From positions 639,050 to 703,049 of the forward strand of contig JAJFKB010000002.1 of NCBI GenBank assembly GCA_021773395.1: a stretch of 64,000 nt of DNA. Reading direction: 5' to 3'. The translations under genes and the position numbers were made by a program. The first letter of the stretch is position 1. Each line of letters begins with the position of its first letter. Shown here piece by piece: positions 19,295-27,529 of the stretch. The notes beneath the pieces were generated by a model, which did no database searches, had not been told where the DNA came from, and saw only the letters and a program-made list of their open reading frames with translations. Source of the stretch: Gammaproteobacteria bacterium (GTDB taxonomy: Bacteria; Pseudomonadota; Gammaproteobacteria; Pseudomonadales; IMCC2047).

Positions 19295-20740
19295 ATGGAT
19301 CTGACATCAATACAACCGCTGCTGGACTGGCTTAATCTTCACCAGCAATGGGTGGCCGCCACCATCTTATTGATAGCGTTTCTTGAGTCGCTGGCGCTGG
19401 CAGGTGTTGTGATTCCCGGGGTGTTGCTACTCTTTGGCGCCAGTGCTATCGCTGGCAGCGGTGCATTAGGTATCTGGCCGACTCTGGGCTGTGCTTTTGT
19501 CGGTGCGGTATTAGGGGATTGCATTAGTTTTTTTTTGGGAAAACGACTCAAACAGCACATCAAACAATTGTGGCCATTTCGCAACTATCCGGAGTGGATC
19601 CAGAATGGCGAATCCTTTTTTGCCCGTCATGGTGGCAAGAGCATTGTTATCGGGAGATTTGTCGGGCCCATAAGGCCAGTCATTCCTTTAGTTGCGGGAA
19701 TGCTGGACATGAAATCAAGCCGATTCGTTTCCATTAACCTCTGCTCAGCCCTGGCCTGGGCACCCACCTATATCATCCCTGGATTTCTTTTCGGCGCATC
19801 AATTCGATGGGGAGCAGAGTTTCCCGAGGGCTTCATTCGCCTTCTGGTCACTTTATTGGCCGCTGCACTAACCGGATTTATCTTTGCCAGACTAACCCAC
19901 TGGCACCTCAATCCGGATTCAAAAATATATCAGGCATTGTATCACTGGGCTGAACGCCAACACCATGTTCGTCTGATCTGGTACTGGTTGTCTGAAAGGA
20001 GACAGACGGAATATATCTTTCCTTTGCCTTCATTAATTTTATTGATTTTGAGTACTGCCTGTTTTGGCGCGCTAGCTTATTTCGTGAGCGCGACCGGTAC
20101 CTTCGCATCTATTAACCAGCAGATATTCGATTATTTCCAAACTATTCAACATCCCTGGCTCGATAGTGGCTTTGCCGTGATCACTATGCTGGGTGATGAT
20201 ACGGCAATCAAACTCTGTGCGGGATTACTGTTGCTCTGGTTAATCTATAAACGGCATTTTGCAGCTGCATTGATCTCATTTTTTATCATTGTGTTTGCAG
20301 AAAGTAGTGTAGTCGCGCTCAAACACAGCTTTAGCATTGCGCGCCCTTTAGCTGAACCCGGCGTAGCCTTTAGTTCAGGCTCTTTCCCCAGCGGGCATAC
20401 CACGCGGGCAACCCTTTTATTTGGCTTAATTGCTACATTTATTGCCCAGGAGATGCATCACAAACGACGCTGGTGGATCTATGGAGCCGCCATGGTACCC
20501 ATGCTGCTCATGGCGATTTCCAGGCTTTATCTGAAACAGCACTGGCTAAGCGATGTGGTAGCGTCATTCTTACTGGGCTTCGCTTTTTGCGCGCTCGGAC
20601 GCGTTATATTCAGTCCTTTCAATAGAAAGCCCATTACGGCCGATCTCAGTTTGCTCGTTACTGTCATCGCCATTGTGCTCGGTCTGACCATTTATATGAT
20701 GCGTCAGTACCCCGTCATAATGGGCTGGATCAATGGTTAA
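19295..20740 (+). CDS. DedA family / PAP2 phosphatase fusion membrane protein
   Basis: A 481-residue polytopic inner-membrane protein joining two domains. Residues 1-205 are a DedA/VTT domain, with E31, P41-G42 and the signature GRFVGPIRPVIPLVAG at 120-135, a family that flips polyprenyl phosphates or phospholipids. Residues 245-480 are a PAP2 phosphatase with all three motifs: K343-x6-R350-P351, P365-S-G-H368 and S409-R-x5-H416-x3-D420. Together they suggest undecaprenyl-pyrophosphate (or phosphatidylglycerophosphate) dephosphorylation coupled to lipid-carrier recycling; the substrate is inferred. The stop lies 2 bases from the end of the convergent LON-domain gene. Confidence 0.9.
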   Translation: MDLTSIQPLLDWLNLHQQWVAATILLIAFLESLALAGVVIPGVLLLFGASAIAGSGALGIWPTLGCAFVGAVLGDCISFFLGKRLKQHIKQLWPFRNYPEWIQNGESFFARHGGKSIVIGRFVGPIRPVIPLVAGMLDMKSSRFVSINLCSALAWAPTYIIPGFLFGASIRWGAEFPEGFIRLLVTLLAAALTGFIFARLTHWHLNPDSKIYQALYHWAERQHHVRLIWYWLSERRQTEYIFPLPSLILLILSTACFGALAYFVSATGTFASINQQIFDYFQTIQHPWLDSGFAVITMLGDDTAIKLCAGLLLLWLIYKRHFAAALISFFIIVFAESSVVALKHSFSIARPLAEPGVAFSSGSFPSGHTTRATLLFGLIATFIAQEMHHKRRWWIYGAAMVPMLLMAISRLYLKQHWLSDVVASFLLGFAFCALGRVIFSPFNRKPITADLSLLVTVIAIVLGLTIYMMRQYPVIMGWING

Positions 20741-20742
20741 TC

Positions 20743-21324
20743 TCACTGTAACTCCTCCAGCAAACTGGTTAAATGTGCTAACCGCCGCCTCGCATCGCCC
20801 TGCTCCAGCAATCCCTGCTTTTCCTGATTAGTGAAAGGTAATAGTCCACATAGCTGCCAAAGCACAGCATTCGGGTCACTGTAATCCAAATCCAATCCCT
20901 GTTGCTGCACGAAAGGATGCTGCTGCAAGCTTTTAAGCAACAGCACCAACGACTCTAATTGGCCATCATCTGTCAGTGGTTCCTCATCGCGCTTTACCAC
21001 CTGGCCGAGTAATAGCCCATCCTCCCGCACCGATAAAGATTCTGAAGAATTGATAGATACGACAGTTGTTCCCAGCACCGTAATTCCGAGCAGTCCATTT
21101 TTCAGTTGATTCCAATCAACAATTTTCGCCATAGTGCCCTGTGCACTGATTTCTGGAACAACGCCTACTTCACTACCTTTGGTTATCCATACAATCACGA
21201 ACTCCTGGTTCGACTTTAGGCAATCTGTCACCATTTTGAGGTAACGTTGCTCAAAAATTTGCAGCGATGCCCGACACCCTGGGAATAGCACCCGTTTCAA
21301 AGGAAATAGCGGTAACCAACCCAT
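20743..21324 (-). CDS. LON-type N-terminal substrate-binding domain protein
   Basis: A 193-residue protein containing only the N-terminal domain of Lon protease. LPLFPLKRVLFPGCRASLQI and FEQRYLKMV are the hallmark opening of this domain. There is no AAA or protease domain. Such stand-alone proteins are widespread in proteobacteria; they are thought to bind proteins, and no reaction is known. It starts 5 bases after mpl ends and may be cotranscribed with it. Confidence 0.88.
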   Translation of the reverse strand: MGWLPLFPLKRVLFPGCRASLQIFEQRYLKMVTDCLKSNQEFVIVWITKGSEVGVVPEISAQGTMAKIVDWNQLKNGLLGITVLGTTVVSINSSESLSVREDGLLLGQVVKRDEEPLTDDGQLESLVLLLKSLQQHPFVQQQGLDLDYSDPNAVLWQLCGLLPFTNQEKQGLLEQGDARRRLAHLTSLLEELQ

Positions 21325-21329
21325 TAAAG

Positions 21330-22700
21330 CTATGCTACCTTCGATTGCAAAGCATCAAGCAATTTTTGGTGTATTCCCTCGAAACCACCATTACTCATAA
21401 TCACCACATGATCGCCCTGGGTCAGCGTTTCAGAAAGCCGATTGACTATCTGCTCCACACTGGAGAACAACGCTGCCTCATTTTCACTTTCCTTGACCAC
21501 CGACGCTAAATCCCAGTCAACGCCATGCGGCTGAAACCAAAGCACCTGGTCTGCTTCACGGCTGACACTGGCAAGTTGCCCTTTATGAATGCCCATTCGC
21601 ATAGTATTGGAACGCGGCTCTATTACAGCGAAAATCCGTGCGCTGCCCACCTGTTTTCTCAAGCCATCCAGAGTTGTAGCAATCGCTGTTGGATGATGGG
21701 CAAAATCGTCGTAGACGCTCACGCCGTCAATCTGGCCAACCTTTTCCATACGACGTTTGACCCCTAGAAATTCAGATAACGCTGCAACGGCCTGATCTGG
21801 CAATACACCCACATGATGCGCCGCTGCGATCGCCGACAGGGCATTACTCATGTTGTGGCGCCCCAAATGCTCCCAACGAACCTCGCCGATTTTACTGCCC
21901 TGAAAATGCACGCTAAATTGACTGCCATCCGGGACGATTGGAAAAGCTTGCCAGAGCGAGTTTTTACCCTCTCCAATTCCACAAAATTGTACGGGTGTCC
22001 AACAGCCCATATCAAGCACGTCAGCAATATTGCGATCTGCTTCGGGCGCTATCACCAGGCCCTCACCGGGAAGGGTTCTCACTAGATGGTGGAATTGGCG
22101 CTTAATGGCCGTCAAGTCATCAAATATATCCGCATGGTCAAATTCAAGGTTATTTAGCACAGCAGTACGTGGGCGGTAGTGGATAAATTTTGAGCGTTTA
22201 TCAAAAAACGCGGTATCGTACTCATCGGCTTCTATCGCAAAAAAGGGAGTCTCTCCCAACCTTGCAGAAACCCCAAAATTCTTGGGTACTCCACCGATCA
22301 GAAACCCAGGCGACATGCCGGCATACTCTAAAATCCACGCCAGCATACTAGTGGTCGTCGTTTTACCGTGAGTTCCGGCAACCGCCAGAACCCACTTATC
22401 CTTAAGTACCTGCTCTGCCAGCCATTGTGGGCCCGATATGTAGGGCAGCCCTTTATTTAACAGATATTCGACAGCCGGGTTTCCCCGTGACATGGCATTA
22501 CCAACCACTACCTGATCGGCACCCAGCATATGTTCAGCATGATAACCTTGCATCAGCTCTATGCCCGCCATTTCCAACTGCGTACTCATCGGCGGATAGA
22601 CATTCTGATCCGAACCACTCACTTCAAAACCCAGCTGCTTTGCTATAAGCGCCAGGCTACCCATAAAGGTGCCGCAAACACCTAGAATATGTATATGCAT
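21330..22700 (-). CDS. mpl: UDP-N-acetylmuramate:L-alanyl-gamma-D-glutamyl-meso-diaminopimelate ligase
   Basis: Mur ligase of peptidoglycan recycling that attaches the recovered tripeptide to UDP-MurNAc in the cytoplasm. 456 residues. The ATP loop GTHGKTTT is at 109-116. IEADEYDTAFFDKRSKF, NNLEFDHADIF and YDDFAHHPTAI mark the central and C-terminal Mur domains and are typical of Mpl rather than MurC. It complements the peptidoglycan turnover enzymes at the start of the window. Confidence 0.95.
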   Translation of the reverse strand: MHIHILGVCGTFMGSLALIAKQLGFEVSGSDQNVYPPMSTQLEMAGIELMQGYHAEHMLGADQVVVGNAMSRGNPAVEYLLNKGLPYISGPQWLAEQVLKDKWVLAVAGTHGKTTTTSMLAWILEYAGMSPGFLIGGVPKNFGVSARLGETPFFAIEADEYDTAFFDKRSKFIHYRPRTAVLNNLEFDHADIFDDLTAIKRQFHHLVRTLPGEGLVIAPEADRNIADVLDMGCWTPVQFCGIGEGKNSLWQAFPIVPDGSQFSVHFQGSKIGEVRWEHLGRHNMSNALSAIAAAHHVGVLPDQAVAALSEFLGVKRRMEKVGQIDGVSVYDDFAHHPTAIATTLDGLRKQVGSARIFAVIEPRSNTMRMGIHKGQLASVSREADQVLWFQPHGVDWDLASVVKESENEAALFSSVEQIVNRLSETLTQGDHVVIMSNGGFEGIHQKLLDALQSKVA

Positions 22701-23009
22701 CCCTATCCCACTCTCGTCTACCCTTTTCAGTATTAGTTTGATAACTTAATTTGCTTGATAACTTACACAAACCAATCCGACTGGGTCATCAATCACCATT
22801 CGACAGCTATTATGCCGACGAATATTCATAATTGACAGCGCCCGGCTTGCTATCGCCGCGCTCAGACCTATCGGCAAGTTAAATAGCACATCAAAACACC
22901 AGCAACTGTTAAATTTTGCATGAATCTGCCTGCCTATCGATCACAAAATAGAGTATTATCCGAACCAAATTTTCTTCACATAAACCGAACACGGAAAAAC
23001 TATTGAGCC
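22701..23009. other. Divergent intergenic region between mpl and the phosphofructokinase gene
   Basis: 309 bases without a convincing gene. It contains two copies of TTGATAACTTA at 22738-22748 and 22755-22765 (17-base period) just upstream of mpl, and a TATTAT -10-like box at 22954-22959 about 50 bases before the phosphofructokinase ATG. No good -35, terminator or RNA gene was recognised. Confidence 0.5.
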
Positions 23010-24272
23010 ATGGTTAAAAATGCCTTTTATGCACAGTCGGGCGGTGTAACAGCGGTGATCAATGCCAGTGCTTGTGCTGTAATTGAAACAGCACGTAAAC
23101 ATCCCGATAAAATCGGCAAAGTGTACGCAGGCGCCAATGGTATTCTGGGCGCACTTTATGAAAATTTAATTGACACCTCACTGGAAAGCAAAGCATCAAT
23201 CGCTGCGCTCCAGCATACACCAGGTGGAGCATTTGGCTCCTGCCGCTATAAGCTCAAAGATATTGAATCTCATCGGGACGAGTACGAGCGACTTATTGAA
23301 GTATTTAAAGCTCATAATATCGGTTATTTTTTCTATAACGGTGGCGGTGATTCCTCCGACACCGCCTATAAGGTTTCCCAGCTCAGTGAAAAAATGGGCT
23401 ACCCACTAAGCTGTATCGGCATTCCAAAAACCGTCGATAATGATCTTCCTTTTACCGACAATTGCCCTGGATTTGGTTCGGTCGCTAAATATGTAGCGGT
23501 ATCAGTGAAAGAAGCCAGCCTGGACATCGAATCGATGTGCGAGTCATCAACCAAGGTATTTATCATGGAGGTCATGGGCCGCCATGCAGGATGGATTGCA
23601 GCGGCCGGCGGATTGGCCTCCGCCGCAGAGGGTGAAGGGCCACCGCATGTTATTATTTTCCCGGAAACCCCCTTTGTAAAAGCAGCCTTCCTGGAAGCCG
23701 TGCAAAACGCCGTCGATAAAGATGGTTATTGCGTTATAGTGGTTTCGGAAGGCGCCCGATACGAAGATGGCACCTTCCTCGCCGATGCAGGCACACTGGA
23801 CGCATTTGGGCATACACAGCTAGGCGGTGTTGCCACTACGCTTGCCCAATTCGTCAAAAACGAATTGGGCCACAAATATCATTATGCTGTTGCCGACTAT
23901 CTGCAGCGGTCTGCGCGCCACATAGCATCCTCCGTGGATCTTGAGCAAGCCTATGCCGTAGGAAAAGCCGCAGTCGAATACGCCATTGCCGGCCGCAATG
24001 CGGTCATGCCCATCATTGTTCGCGATCAGACCAAATCCTATAGTTGGCATATTGATCAGGTTGATCTGTCCCGGGTCGCCAATGTTGAAAAGAAAATGCC
24101 CGCCGACTTTATTTCAGCTGATGGCTTCGGGATCACACAAAAGGCACGAGATTACCTTTCTCCCCTCATCAAGGGTGAAGCTTACCCACCCTACGAGTCG
24201 GGATTACCTTGTTATGTTCGTCTGAAAAATACACAGATCCCCAAAAAACTGCCCCCATTTGTGGCCAGGTAA
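23010..24272 (+). CDS. pfp: Pyrophosphate-dependent 6-phosphofructokinase
   Basis: Reversible phosphorylation of fructose-6-phosphate using PPi instead of ATP. 420 residues. Two positions define the PPi type: GGGDS at 111-115 puts Asp where ATP enzymes have Gly (E. coli G104), and IPKTVDND at 138-145 has Lys where ATP enzymes have Gly (G124). MGRHAGW at 189-195 is the fructose-6-phosphate site. Because the reaction is reversible, the enzyme can serve glycolysis and gluconeogenesis. The next gene is inorganic pyrophosphatase, which draws on the same PPi pool. The ATG at 23010 has no strong Shine-Dalgarno sequence. Confidence 0.94.
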   Translation: MVKNAFYAQSGGVTAVINASACAVIETARKHPDKIGKVYAGANGILGALYENLIDTSLESKASIAALQHTPGGAFGSCRYKLKDIESHRDEYERLIEVFKAHNIGYFFYNGGGDSSDTAYKVSQLSEKMGYPLSCIGIPKTVDNDLPFTDNCPGFGSVAKYVAVSVKEASLDIESMCESSTKVFIMEVMGRHAGWIAAAGGLASAAEGEGPPHVIIFPETPFVKAAFLEAVQNAVDKDGYCVIVVSEGARYEDGTFLADAGTLDAFGHTQLGGVATTLAQFVKNELGHKYHYAVADYLQRSARHIASSVDLEQAYAVGKAAVEYAIAGRNAVMPIIVRDQTKSYSWHIDQVDLSRVANVEKKMPADFISADGFGITQKARDYLSPLIKGEAYPPYESGLPCYVRLKNTQIPKKLPPFVAR

Positions 24273-24280
24273 ACAGCAAA

Positions 24281-24310
24281 TTGGTATTCCGTGGCGCAAC
24301 AATTTATAAT
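24281..24310 (+). promoter_or_regulatory. Putative sigma-70 promoter of ppa
   Basis: TTGGTA at 24281-24286 (4 of 6) and TATAAT at 24305-24310 (6 of 6) are separated by 18 bases. Transcription would start near 24317, about 64 bases before the ppa ATG, so ppa can be expressed separately from the phosphofructokinase gene that ends at 24272. Confidence 0.55.
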
Positions 24311-24380
24311 GCGCGCTCGCTCCAGACCGCCTTTGCAGGCAGGTTCAACCCGTTTTATTACATAGATTAGGAAAATTGAA

Positions 24381-24917
24381 ATGAGTTTTAACAGCGTACC
24401 CGCGGGCAAAGAGATACCCAACGATATTTACGTAATCATCGAAATCCCCGCAAACAGCCCTCCGGTTAAGTATGAAATTGATAAAGATTCTGACACTCTG
24501 TTTGTCGACCGTTTCATGACGGCACCCATGTTTTATCCGGCAAACTATGGTTACATTAACAACACGCTGGCTGACGATGGTGATGCGCTGGATGTATTGG
24601 TGGTAACTCCCTATCCGGTGGAATCTGGTTCTGTTATCCGGTGCCGCCCTATCGGTATTCTGAATATGACCGACGAGGCTGGAGAGGATGCCAAACTGGT
24701 TGCCGTACCCCATGAAAAACTCAGCAAAGAATATCGTAACGTTCATGAGATTTCTGATCTTCCAGAATTACTGGTCAACCAGATCAAACACTTTTTTGAA
24801 AATTACAAAACTCTGGAAGAAGGCAAATGGGTTAAGGTTGAAGACTGGGCTGATAGCGCCGCTGCCAAAAAAGCGATTGAGGTTTCTGTCAAAGCCTATG
24901 AAGAAACAAAATCCTAG
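24381..24917 (+). CDS. ppa: Inorganic pyrophosphatase, family I
   Basis: Hydrolyses PPi to phosphate and pulls biosynthetic reactions forward. 178 residues, close to the 176 of E. coli Ppa and visibly similar along its length. The metal-binding signature is DGDALDVLV (family DGDPxDxLV, with the common Pro-to-Ala change), followed by [14 protein letters not shown] and [11 protein letters not shown] Shine-Dalgarno-like AGGAAA lies 7 bases before the ATG. Confidence 0.97.
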   Translation: MSFNSVPAGKEIPNDIYVIIEIPANSPPVKYEIDKDSDTLFVDRFMTAPMFYPANYGYINNTLADDGDALDVLVVTPYPVESGSVIRCRPIGILNMTDEAGEDAKLVAVPHEKLSKEYRNVHEISDLPELLVNQIKHFFENYKTLEEGKWVKVEDWADSAAAKKAIEVSVKAYEETKS

Positions 24918-24947
24918 CTCAGACAGGAGCTCAGTTGTTCGTCCTCT

Positions 24948-25655
24948 CTAGCTCTCTTCAGAAGAGGTCAAAAAGCTCCTTAGCTGCTCACCCAAACCTT
25001 TGCAGGCGTTGGCTTTTACCCTCGCCAGCAAAGGGATTGGCACCACAACAGCCGGCATATAGGATGTACCTTTAGCGTCCGCTTTGATTTTCCCAACCGT
25101 TGTCAGGTTTTTGAAATCCCAAATTGACGCCTCGTACAAAGATTCGTCATCCCAGGTACCAAATCCCAGACACCCTCCACCACCAGGCCCGATGGAACAG
25201 GCGATTGACCCCGCTGAGCTGGTTCGTTCTGTCGATCCATCAACCCAGACAATATAGCGAATACCCAATTCCGTTATACGCTCTGCTATCTGCTCTCTTT
25301 GCAACAGGTTGTTCAACCCCTCAAGATGTACCGGAGCTGTTCGAGGTTCAAACCAGGGGTAAAGGTTGTCCGCAAACTCCTGTTCCGGGATAACACTCAC
25401 ATTAGCTTTCTGTCCACTAATTTCACCGCCTATACACTGAACAAAATCAAGCTCCGTTTCATAATCGCTTTTGTGCCGGCGCCCCAGAACCACAATTGAC
25501 TCACTCTTCGTTATTCCGGTATAGCCCTGCCTCATTTCATTTATGGTTGTGGTAGTACAGCCTGCCAGAACTACTGCTGCCGCCATTGCTGTCAGTGCAA
25601 CAAGGCTTAGCTTAAGCCACCTAATGCGCTTATTCAGATACAGTTTTCTGTTCAT
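24948..25655 (-). CDS. Putative outer-membrane lipoprotein, unknown function (end of envelope cluster)
   Basis: A 235-residue protein I do not recognise. A basic N-terminus and hydrophobic stretch end in the lipobox VLAGC (lipidated C33); the next residue is Thr rather than Asp, which favours the outer membrane. The mature part has SESIVVLGRRHKSDYETELDF and a Gly/Cys-rich segment CSIGPGGGGCLGFG, with several cysteines that could form disulfides. It is the most distal gene of the minus-strand envelope cluster, 98 bases after the next lipoprotein, so its membership is likely but not certain. Confidence 0.75.
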   Translation of the reverse strand: MNRKLYLNKRIRWLKLSLVALTAMAAAVVLAGCTTTTINEMRQGYTGITKSESIVVLGRRHKSDYETELDFVQCIGGEISGQKANVSVIPEQEFADNLYPWFEPRTAPVHLEGLNNLLQREQIAERITELGIRYIVWVDGSTERTSSAGSIACSIGPGGGGCLGFGTWDDESLYEASIWDFKNLTTVGKIKADAKGTSYMPAVVVPIPLLARVKANACKGLGEQLRSFLTSSEES

Positions 25656-25753
25656 GCAACCTCCACTAATTGAATCAGGTTTCTAGCACATTCACAAAAG
25701 CACGCCAACTATGTTGATGTCCTGTTCACCGTTCACTCACTACCGGCGATATC

Positions 25754-26464
25754 TTATTCTCGCAACATTTTTTCAGTTTCGGCAATTGACTGATCAAGCA
25801 TTGCAGCCGCCTTGTTGCTATGCGGATAAACGGCTTCCGTCGACATATCACCCGCACCCTTGTTTAATTCGTCGTTCAGCCACCTGCGCAGTTTTGGCAC
25901 TCGGTTAAAACTGGTTGCGAAATTAGCGCCCGCATCTCGCAGCGCCACTATAGCCGCTTGCTCCAATGCCTCTTCACGCGATTTCATAAAAGCTTTAGGC
26001 GTCTTGCCATAGGCGGTAATCGGCCAGTTTAGCAAGGGTGCACCGGCCGCCGAATAAAGTCTCATTTTATATTTCACCCAAACCTCAAAGATCTGGCTTC
26101 GCGTTTCCCTGGGAATGGTAAATTGCAACTCCTCAACCTCGGGTGCCAACACTGCGTTTACCTTTATTGGAGCGCTATTGGATGGCAAAACTGAGAGTTG
26201 CCGGGTCTCTGAAAAAAACTGGGCAAACAGCGTATCAAACAACCGTACCTGAGACGAACCGGTACTGATACTATAATTCCCCTTCTTTTTGTCTTCTATT
26301 TCGTAGTTGTAATTGCGGAACTCTTCTGAATAATAAACACCCATCTTGAGCGGCATCTGTTCCACCAACGGATCGGGGAAATGCCCATCAACGTGCACTA
26401 CTGTACCCCCACAGCCAATCAATAGCGCAACCAAAATGAACAATATTGTGTGCATCATAAGCAA
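25754..26464 (-). CDS. Putative lipoprotein, unknown function (envelope cluster)
   Basis: A 236-residue protein with a short leader and lipobox LLIGC (C18 in this frame, or C15 if the ATG at the fourth codon is used). The mature region contains QVRLFDTLFAQFF and EEVEELQFTIPRETRSQIFE, a pattern reminiscent of periplasmic lipoproteins with an ABC-type LptE- or CsgG-like alternation of beta strands, but no family can be named. A conserved-looking DAGANFATSF follows a helical EEALEQAAIVAL. It lies 66 bases downstream of the vWA gene at 26531. Confidence 0.75.
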   Translation of the reverse strand: MLMMHTILFILVALLIGCGGTVVHVDGHFPDPLVEQMPLKMGVYYSEEFRNYNYEIEDKKKGNYSISTGSSQVRLFDTLFAQFFSETRQLSVLPSNSAPIKVNAVLAPEVEELQFTIPRETRSQIFEVWVKYKMRLYSAAGAPLLNWPITAYGKTPKAFMKSREEALEQAAIVALRDAGANFATSFNRVPKLRRWLNDELNKGAGDMSTEAVYPHSNKAAAMLDQSIAETEKMLRE

Positions 26465-26530
26465 TTAGACTCAATTATCCTGAGTGATTCCCTAAACTCA
26501 CTAATTTAATTAGCCCTCCTGGTATAACCA

Positions 26531-27529
26531 TTATCGAAATTCACGCAATCCCACAAAAGTACCACCGTTTCTAAATGTTAGTTCCCGCATAAGCGTGGCA
26601 AAACGAATCCCGGTTTTTTGTAAATCCTCACGCTGGGAGAACTGCACCGGAAAACCGATCGCATGAATTCTTACCCTTTTTTCACCCGCAGCATTGGCTG
26701 TATTTATCCTATCGACCGTATCAACGACATCCTCAATTGATTTACCGGTAAATTCATCACCAAACACATAAATACTGATTTTTTTATCTGGCTCATGGAA
26801 CGCCCGAATCGCTCTGGTTATACCTTCCACAGGGCTGCTATTACTAAAAGGATTCCAGGTTCGCATCCTCTGGATGATGGCCTTTCGCCGGCCCGGACTA
26901 TCCGGAATCCATTGCCCGCGATAACGGGAGAACATATAGTCTCCCATATCGTTTAAAACCTGAATCCCCTTGACTTTCGGGTAGATATTAAGAGTCGCAA
27001 TCAGCTGCTCCTGCACCTTATCCCAACTATAATTAAACATACTTCCGGAGGTATCAATCACAAAAATAATATACTCGCTATCCACGGGAATACCACCCAC
27101 CAGATCATCCTTACGCCGATAGTCTTTACCAAGTAGACGCTGCATTTCAATCGTCATCGTTTGCTTTGCCAGTTGCAGCTGGCCGATTATTTTTGATTGG
27201 GTATCGGCGTCCAACCTTGACGCTTGGTACTGGGCTTCAATGCTCACCAGGTCCCCGCGCAAACGAGCCACCTTTTCGCGTAACACCGATAACTGTTCAT
27301 TTTTAACTGTTAAATCTCGATTAAGAACCTTGGTTTCGCCGCGAATTTGAAATAGCTTTGCCTGTAAATCGGCTACCACTCCTTGCAAATCGACCCGTGT
27401 TTCCTCCAACACAACGGGTTCGACAATTTTTGTAATCATCAACAGCAGGATAATCGCCCCAAAGCCACAGCAAATAACATCCAGAAAAGAGATGCTAACG
27501 GTTTCTGCCTCTCGACGATTTATCCTCAT
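26531..27529 (-). CDS. Membrane-anchored von Willebrand A protein with ExbD/TolR-like anchor (second copy)
   Basis: A 332-residue protein. A short basic cytoplasmic tail is followed by SISFLDVICCGFGAIILLLM (residues 12-31), a single helix with Asp17 placed like the proton-pathway Asp of ExbD/TolR (xFIDVMLVLL). Residues 45-110 are a coiled coil. A vWA domain follows with MIDAS D159-T-S161-G-S163 and a later GDEF that can supply the distal Asp. The topology implied is inner-membrane anchored with the vWA domain in the periplasm. It overlaps the preceding vWA gene by 4 bases. With the TolQ-like gene at 29965 it probably forms a proton-driven complex; that is inference. Confidence 0.88.
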   Translation of the reverse strand: MRINRREAETVSISFLDVICCGFGAIILLLMITKIVEPVVLEETRVDLQGVVADLQAKLFQIRGETKVLNRDLTVKNEQLSVLREKVARLRGDLVSIEAQYQASRLDADTQSKIIGQLQLAKQTMTIEMQRLLGKDYRRKDDLVGGIPVDSEYIIFVIDTSGSMFNYSWDKVQEQLIATLNIYPKVKGIQVLNDMGDYMFSRYRGQWIPDSPGRRKAIIQRMRTWNPFSNSSPVEGITRAIRAFHEPDKKISIYVFGDEFTGKSIEDVVDTVDRINTANAAGEKRVRIHAIGFPVQFSQREDLQKTGIRFATLMRELTFRNGGTFVGLREFR

